From assembly GCA_023101725.1 (NCBI GenBank), contig JALJCO010008684.1, forward strand, positions 386,501 through 450,500: DNA of 64,000 nt, written 5' to 3'. The first letter of the stretch is position 1, and every line of letters starts with the position of its first letter. This DNA comes from Atherinomorus stipes (lineage: Eukaryota > Chordata > Actinopteri > Atheriniformes > Atherinidae). The notes below the pieces were generated by a model. That model did no database searches. It saw only the letters and a list, made by a program, of their open reading frames with translations, and was not told the DNA's origin. Positions 55,549-64,000 of this stretch are shown one piece after another. The position numbers were made by a program, and so were the translations under genes.

Positions 55549-57512
55549 TTATCTCTGGCTAATATCCAGACCCTCTCTGAGACATGCCAGGGCCTTATTG
55601 GCCTCCAGGAGCTCACAGTTCAGCTTAGAGCAGCTCTCCAGCACCTCTGACAGCTCCTGTAGCTTCATCTGCATCTCATCGCTGTTCTCCTCATAGACGG
55701 TGTACATGTGCGCCTTCATGTGCTGACACATCTCCTCCACCTGAGGGGAAAACATTATTAGACCAGAGCAAGTTTATTTCTCCATCACATTTCATGTACG
55801 AGACGATTCAGATGCTTTACATTAAAAGCATTAGAACAGGCTGCAGGAGAAGCATTATAAAGAACATTAAAAACAAACTTTAACAGACAGAAAAAGTCAA
55901 ATAGAATTAGATTTGATAAAAGAAATTAAATTATACAGTGTCAGGAATGAGCAGTTGTTTTGATCAAAGGCAGCAGAGAATAGAAGAGATTTTAACCTTG
56001 AATAAAAACAGCTGAGAGAAACCTGTGAGGACAGCACAACAGAAGTCTAGTCTACTAAAGATAAATGCATAAATCCTGCTGAGACATCAGTCCTTTAATC
56101 CTCCTTATGTTCTTTAAGTGATAACAGGCTGACTTCACAAGCGTTTTAATGTGATGTAGAAATTCAGGTCTGAGTGCAGGACTTCTCCCAGATTCCTGGC
56201 TTGGTGGGTGCTTTTTAACATCACTGCTTAAAGCCGAGTGCTAAATTTGGATCTTTCTAAATATATATAGATATATATTGATATATATCATTTCAGTTTT
56301 GTCTTCATTTAACTGGAGGAACTTCTGGCACATCCATTCTTTGGTTTGATCAGTTCATTTGATCAGTGTTTGGACTGTTCTAGTCTCCAGGTGAGATGGT
56401 AGTGTAGACTTGTGCAGGCTGCATAATTATGGTAACATATTTAGTTGTTTTTCATCATATAAGTGAGTGGGAGCATGTTGCAAGAACCAGGAGCACAATA
56501 CAAACTGTAAACAAAGGTTTGAATTCATTAATTAAAAAACAGGAAAAAATCATTACACTGACTTTGGCCAGAAATATGAAATACATTAGTACCTTCTCTA
56601 CTAATTTCTCCTGAAAGCTATCCATCACTTTCTGGTCACTGGTGCGGCTTTGGTTAATTTTTTCCACCATTTCCTGTGCTCTTCTGTTAATGGCATCTAT
56701 GCTTGCGCTGCAACAAATGTTGAATTAAGAACCAGCACGAAACAAGCCTGAATTCACTTGGTGTTCTTTAACAGTGGCATAAGAAAAGTTGTTTCACAGT
56801 TGGGTCTGCACATAACAAATATTCTTTACCTGCTGTGCTGCTCTTGAATCTCAGTTATGTTCCCATTTGAGGACTTGTCTCTTGGTGAATCACCGTCTGC
56901 ATCTTCTGACTATTGTGATGACAAGCAAAATGTAAGATGGTAGCAGAAATGTTTCCATCACTGCCAATTCTTAAGTAATGTTGTCATTTAAAATGTCCAT
57001 GGAATTAGTTTTTATGGCCTGCACTGAAATCTGATGCAGTTTTGTCACTAATGCTGGTATGGGTTATTCCATGTTTTCAACATAATAATGCTCATCATGA
57101 TTTCTAAATTCTTAGAAACACTTAAACAGTGTTTTCTTTCTCAGTTATGAACATAACATGTCTTGTGTGGCTTTTTTGGAAAAAAATCCCAAAATTTTTT
57201 AAAAAAAAATTTTTTTTTATTTTTAATTAAAAGAAAAAAAAAAAAAAAAACAGAAAAAACCAAAAAAAAAAGGAAAGGAGGGGGGAGAAAAAAAGAAAAA
57301 GAAAAAAAATAAGGAAGGATGGTTATGTAATAAAAGAAAAAATAATAAAATATAAATATTTATATTTTTATTTTTTTATTTATTTTTTTTTTTGTTGATC
57401 CGCCCCCCCCCCTATTCATTATATGTTCACAAATTACCATCTGCAACTCTTGATGAACTTTCTGAGGAGTGGACTGGGAAGTAGATGGTAAGTCATCAAA
57501 GATAAAATCCAT
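55549..57512 (-). CDS. syce2: Synaptonemal complex central element protein 2
   Basis: Meiotic structural protein; with TEX12 it forms coiled-coil fibres in the central element of the synaptonemal complex. Coding exons: 57438-57512, 56830-56909, 56593-56707, 55549-55740; 154 codons, so 153 aa (human about 218). Start MDFIFDDLPSTSQSTPQKVH; then an acidic/Ser linker (SEDADGDSPRDKSS), then the conserved helical core NRRAQEMVEKINQSRTSDQK and VEEMCQHMKAHMYTVYEENS with long heptads, ending REGLDISQR. The first coding exon has an acceptor at 57543, so a noncoding (or further coding) exon lies upstream. Adjacency to gcdh matches human 19p13. Confidence 0.9.
57200..57420. repeat. A/T- and purine-rich low-complexity block
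   Basis: Long runs of A, T and AAAG/GGGA with a C run at 57402-57411. It lies in syce2 intron next to a coding exon. Confidence 0.85.
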
Positions 57513-57543
57513 TTTGGTCTTCTCTGCCTCGGTAGAACAGTTT

Positions 57544-57722
57544 CTGAAATGAATGATTAAATAATGAATGATAAATAAACAAACAAAAAAAAAAAACCCC
57601 AACAAAAAAAAAAAAACAGCTTATTTATTATATAGGTATTGTTCCCTAGTGGCCCAGGTAATTATTGCAAATGAGAACTGGTTAAGCTAAGGTTAAAAAT
57701 AATTTAAATATATATATATATC

Positions 57723-57754
<32 letters not shown>

Positions 57755-59580
57755 ATATATATATATAGGTATATATATATATAATTCATATTCAGACAAA
57801 TCTACCAATCATAACCCCTCCCCCTTTTTATATTAAAAATTGTCCATTTTTGATACGTTTATCTTTTAATTACATTGACATAAAAACACCCCCAAACCCA
57901 CGATTATATAATCAAACTGCAATACCGCATACAACGAGCGTATCTTCAGATTTAAATACTCAAATATCTCCGATATTATCCTTGAGTACAAAAATGTACT
58001 TAAACGCAATCCACAACTAAATACTAGACCTGTTAAAACATACAAAAAGAACAACGCACATATTTTTTCCCCAAAAACATAAGCAACAAACTTCTAAGTA
58101 CAACATTTTATTGGTTTAGTCGGACAATGACTCAGCTTTAGCGCCTAAGCTAGCGACAAAGGTCCTGGCTTAAACCAAAAGCTAACTGCCATTATCATGT
58201 AATAGCAGTTAAGTAAAGTAAAACCACTAAGTAATAGATAAAGGTAGTACACACGGCACTGGGAACAAACCATTGCATTATTACTTTAAAAACACACATT
58301 TGGTTGTTTCAAGACAAATTTAGCTAATTGTGCATAACCGGTAACACACAAACAAATTGCATCTTGCTAACTGTATCCTGCGTTTTGGGGAAAATACAAA
58401 AACATGAGTTGTGAGAAATTTGGGGGTTAGGGTTTGTTAAGTTTATATATATACAAACTGTATATATAGTCTTAATTTTTTAAAATATGGAAATGTCCTC
58501 ACCAGGTTAGCAGTTCACAAGTTAAATGGCAGCACCACATTAATTATAAGTCTGAAATCCACTTCTCATTGATGATGGATCTCTTTCTGTACCCCCCCCC
58601 CCCCCCTCTAAAAAATAGCTACATTAATAAATGAGAAATATACAGTAAATATTTTAGAAATCATTTAAAAACCTGTTTTAAAATAAAAATTCTAGGCTGT
58701 TATTCATTTGGTAAACAACAAGCTGAAACAACTAAATACGCCTTGTTTACACATAATACATACTTAATCTTTTGTAAGGCCTATCTGAGAAGTCAGAAAT
58801 TAATCAATTTAGTTTTGCTGTTGAGGAATGTGAATGACTACAATATGACATCGTCAAAAGAAATAGTGCTTTACAAAAACGAATGTGCTTTGCAAAACTA
58901 AGGTACAAAGACGACAGAAGAGTTTTTCCAACTTGACTTTGTGCTTTCACCTCCAGTTAAGACTTTTATCTGGTAAACAGCAATTTCTGAGACTGGTAAC
59001 TCTTTTTGTCTTCTTGTTGTCAGAAGAGGTTGTTTAATGTAGTGCAATATTTTCTGCTGAAAAGAAATATTTAAGCTAAACAATCTGACCTTCATATATT
59101 TATGGACTATTGTATTGTAATGCATTACTTGGGTTGTTTAACAAATTCTGGCTTCAATACGTGACGTGTTACATCAGTCATAGAGTTAGCCTATTTCCTG
59201 GAAACAACATCAGTTAATTAGTGTATTATTAGTGTACACACATATCAACAAGCTTTATGTCAAAAGGAGCAGGTATTTAAAAATCCACAGAAATATTCCA
59301 TTCTACCATTATTTACATAAAACAGAAGAAAAAAACACTGGATGAGTTGAGATTTTAACACTGTACTGTAGGGTATATTTTTGTATGTCAGTGAATGAGC
59401 ATTATAATGTTGCTGGCACTTACAAGATTGCTTTGGATTAAATGCTCTCTTACTCTGTGTGGATTGGGATATGGCTTGGGATGAGGCGCTGATTGATCAC
59501 CGTTGTGATCTGATGTAATCCCTCCCTTCCTCTCCCTCTGTCACTCTGTCACTGCCCACAGTCTGGATTAAGTCTGAACA
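57544..59580. other. syce2 upstream / intergenic
   Basis: TA microsatellites at 57709-57784 and a C run near 58592-58607. Divergent promoters of syce2 and the downstream membrane-protein gene should lie here. No diagnostic motif seen. Confidence 0.5.
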
Positions 59581-59850
59581 GAGGACGCAGTGGCCCACAC
59601 GCTGCTAGAAATGTCATGATTCCTCTTCAAGCTGCTCATAGGAGCTTGGACTTCTGATAATAACATGATACTGAACTCTGGAAGCTGTAAAAACCTAGTC
59701 TTGACAGGTGGGTGAATTTATCTATGGAATGTTTTGTTTCACTTCCTAGTGTGTGGTTCTCACAGTTCATTTCTGCATTTTAGGAAGAGACTTCTCACCA
59801 AAAGGAAAACTTAAACTGGGATTTGTTTTGCTCTGAGTACAATGGAGTAA

Positions 59851-61029
<1,179 letters not shown>

Positions 61030-62040
61030 CACGGCAGCAGAAATCCTGAACGTTCATCATCTATGAAACATCTTTTCTCCAACTTCCCCAGTGATTCATT
61101 TCTTTTTATTATGATTTATTCATGTCTTTTGGAAAGTTTTGATGATCATTTGTAAAACTTGTAGAGATTTTTACTTCCCAAATCTAACTGGAAACGACCA
61201 AGGCCAGTTTGCATTGGTGGATTTTCTTCGGAGCAGCTAATGAGAGCTGTTCATCAAGACAAGCATCAAGTAACTAATGTTTTCAGTACTGGTTCTAGCA
61301 GAGCATGGAATATTTGGCTGCCTTCATTAGCTGATTTTTTTCCCAATGAATTTGTGCCAAGTCAGCACCAGGATTCTCCTGCCTTCAATTTATCAATTTA
61401 TCTAACAATCCAGATTAGACAAGGTTAACTTTGGAAGAACCTTCATCTTTACCACAAAAATTTTACTACAAAAACAACAGTTTAGGTTAAAATCACCTTT
61501 GAAAGCTTTTGCTGAACGATTATTAAATGTATCAACAATATCTTTAAAGGTTATGTGGTTATGAGGACCTTGGAGAGAAAAAAAAAGTACCTTGGAGGAG
61601 GAAAATATTAAACTTTTATATCAAATAAAGGCAAACAGTGTTGTCTAAGATGACATTTGCTGACACAGTTCTACTTTGGCACTAAAAATATCCCTGGACT
61701 TGAGGAGGATCAGCCTAACTTGCAAGGATGAAGTTAATTCAATTAGTTAAGGTGACCACTTTAAGATGACTTTGTAAAACCCTCTATAGACTCAAGGATC
61801 AATTCAAAAATGGAAACACTAAAGATACTGTTACACCTTTTTTTATAGCCTCAAAAAAGTAAAAGTATTTTGTTGTATTTGGGAGGTCATAATGTGACAT
61901 ATTAAAGAAACACAGAGGCACAAGTCTTACAGCATCATGGTATTGATATTAAATCAATATTTATTCAGTGGAACTATTGAAATGTGTGAGTGTGTGTGCA
62001 AACCGGTATATATATATATATATATGTGTGTATATATATC
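61030..62040. other. 3' flank of the membrane-protein gene, no further gene seen
   Basis: AT-rich, probably 3' UTR then intergenic. A TA/TG microsatellite lies at about 62008-62040. Confidence 0.5.
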
Positions 62041-62434
62041 ATCAGTCAGTCATTTTCAGTACCGCTTATCCAGTTCAGGGTCGCAGGGGTTGCTGGAGCC
62101 TATCCCAGCTATTATCAGGCGAGAGGCGGGGTACACCCTGTACAGGTCGGCAGTCTGTCACAGTGCCAACACAGAGAGACAGACAACCACTCACGCTCAC
62201 ATCCATACCTAGGGGCAATTTAGAGTGACCAATTAACCTAACATGCATATCTTTGGATGGTGGGAGGAAGCCAGAGTACCCGGAGAGTACCCACACATAC
62301 ACGGGGAGAACATGCAAACTCCAAACAGGAAGGCCACTGTTGGAATTGTTTGAACCCCCTCCCCAGCCGGGAGTCGAACTAGCGACCTTTTACTGTGAGG
62401 CTGCGGCGGTAACCACCACGCCACCGTGCAGCCC
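62041..62434 (-). mobile_element. tRNA-derived SINE
   Basis: Read on the minus strand, it begins GGGCTGCACGGTGGCGTGGT. It has a pol III A box (TGGCGTGGTGG, 62413-62423) and B box (AGTTCGACTCC, 62370-62380). A roughly 300-bp body follows with motifs such as GGTTAATTGGTCACTCTAAA, ending in CAGTCTGACTGATGAT-like sequence beside a microsatellite. I recognise it as a common teleost repeat but cannot give the family name. Confidence 0.75.
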
Positions 62435-62437
62435 AGT

Positions 62438-62681
<244 letters not shown>

Positions 62682-63229
62682 GAACTGCAGCTCTATTCTG
62701 CTTGCCAGCATGAGATTATCCTCATTGTTCCTTATAAAATAACTGATTTCAGGGTAATTTTGAGGATGATGTTGGCTGAGCTGCACAAATCTTATCATGT
62801 TATCTGATATATTCATTATTTGCCTTTTATTCCACTAAATTACATCACCTTTACTGTCTCATTCCACATTTCATCAAGTCTGTTTTTGAATTGTTTTTCA
62901 TGATTTTGGAAGAGGTCTTATTTAGCTGACATTGCTCATACCATCTGTGAAATCCAGAGTGCCTGTATTTAGTGAGGGATAGAGATTAGGGGGAGAAGAT
63001 TAGATGAGCAGCTTAGCCTATAAAACGTCCTAACATTACTTTTGAGCTGTGGAATAAGACGATTGAACCATCACAGCCCAAATCCAAGGCCAAACTTCAC
63101 AATCTTACTTGTTACTCTGAATATGTAAGAAAATGACTGGAGATTCTTCACAGTTCCCTGACAAAGTAAGGAATTTGATCAATCGAAAAATGGAGGATAA
63201 TTTGTTGATTAAGCAAGGGTCCAAAGTCC

Positions 63230-63425
63230 AATCCTCAAGAGCTACTATCCGGCTACTTTTAAATGTATCCCTTCTCCAACACACCTAAACTTCTTTATGC
63301 ATGTCTTTCAGCTCTGCAGACACGTGGTTACGAGCCATTCATTTGATTCAGGTGTGATGGAGAAGGATGCATCTAAAAGTTGCAGGATAGCAGCTCCTGT
63401 GGACTGGATTTGGACACACATGCTC
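63230..63425. repeat. Palindromic MITE-like repeat
   Basis: Two arms are inverted copies: CAAGAGCTACTATCCGGCTA ... CTTCTCCAACACACCT on the left and AGGTGTGATGGAGAAGGATG ... GCAGGATAGCAGCTCCTGTG on the right, around a short centre. No ORF. Confidence 0.7.
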
Positions 63426-63734
63426 TAAGATGTGGTGGAGATCGGCAACACTTTAGACAATATGATTTATTTGACAGGAATGAGCTCTGAGTGGGGAATA
63501 AATACGCAGGGTGAGGAGCTGAAGGTTGGAGATATACAAAGAAGATGGGAAGAAATGGAGGTTACTTAAAACCAACAAAATTTGCTACTCTTAGAAAAGT
63601 AGCAGACACTTTGCAACAGCCACTCCAATTTTTAAAGAGGATATTTTAAGGCAAATGGTGGCCACTTCATGGCCACAACAAAAATAAAGTTCCCTTTTCT
63701 TCCTAAATGATAGATGGGTATTTGTTCAAATCAG

Positions 63735-63855
63735 GGTCTTGTGAGCTACTGTCCAGCAGATTTTAGATGTTTTCCTGTTGCAACACACCTGACTCAAATC
63801 AATGGGACATTAACAGGCTTATGCTGAGCCTTTCATGTAAATCAGGTGTGCAGGG
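63735..63855. repeat. Second, partial copy of the same palindromic repeat
   Basis: GTGAGCTACTGTCCAGCAGA and GTTGCAACACACCTGACTCA match the left arm of the 63230 repeat; the right arm is cut short at AAATCAGGTGTGCAGGGATG. Confidence 0.6.
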
Positions 63856-63884
63856 ATGGCCAGATGTGGCAAGGTCTGCAACAG

Positions 63885-63965
63885 AGGGCCCAGGCAGGAT
63901 TTGATCCCACAGACTCACAGGTGAGAGTCACGCGTGCTTACCAGTCAGCCAAAGGGAGATCCCTG
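63885..63965 (-). mobile_element. tRNA-like sequence (SINE head or tRNA pseudogene)
   Basis: The minus strand has an A-box-like TGGCTGACTGG (63941-63951) and B-box-like GGATCAAATCC (63897-63907) about 34 bp apart, with a foldable T-arm. The acceptor stem and 7-nt anticodon loop are not convincing, so a functional tRNA is unlikely. Confidence 0.4.
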
Positions 63966-64000
63966 GGGCCAAGTAGCCAGGACGTATGATTTATCGGAGG

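Noticed and set aside
63885..63965. A functional tRNA gene
   Set aside because: Internal promoter boxes are degenerate, and a proper acceptor stem and 7-nt anticodon loop could not be folded.

Overview
This looks like nuclear DNA of a teleost fish. Genes are split into many short exons with GT-AG introns. Introns and spacers are AT-rich and full of TA microsatellites, Tc1/mariner and hAT-type transposons, L1- and Rex-like LINE remnants and a tRNA-derived SINE. All recognisable genes are vertebrate orthologs whose human counterparts lie on chromosome 19p13. The window therefore reads as a conserved vertebrate linkage block interrupted by fish-type repeats.

Layout. (1) 1-12.8 kb, minus strand: 5' part of a RalGDS-like guanine nucleotide exchange factor, best called rgl3, running off the left edge, with two alternative first exons. 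A decayed Tc1 element sits in one intron. (2) 12.8-17.9 kb: intergenic, with a three-level nested transposon. (3) 18.0-24.7 kb, minus: complete odad3 (ccdc151), 13 exons, with an apparent frameshift in exon 7 and a palindromic RFX X-box just upstream. (4) 26.0-47.2 kb, minus: complete slc44a2 (choline transporter-like 2), with two alternative first exons and two alternative last exons; one last exon adds a long Glu/Lys-rich tail. (5) 49.2-55.05 kb, plus: complete gcdh (glutaryl-CoA dehydrogenase), 440 aa. (6) 55.5-57.5 kb, minus: syce2 (synaptonemal complex central element), tail-to-tail with gcdh. (7) 59.6-61.0 kb, plus: a 165-aa single-pass membrane protein I cannot name. (8) 61-64 kb: repeats only.

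The genes share no pathway: Ral signalling, ciliary dynein docking, choline transport, mitochondrial lysine/tryptophan catabolism and meiosis. Their proximity reflects ancestry. rgl3-odad3 and gcdh-syce2 are also neighbours in human.

Exon models were built by hand from splice sites and reading phase. slc44a2, gcdh, syce2 and the membrane-protein gene each give an uninterrupted frame with an integral codon number; odad3 is one base off, all of it in exon 7. The most useful observations are the paired alternative exons of rgl3 and slc44a2, the odad3 X-box and frameshift, and a family of hAT-type MITEs, four of five well-preserved copies having perfect 8-bp target duplications. I found no prokaryotic-type system, CRISPR array or convincing new multi-gene system.
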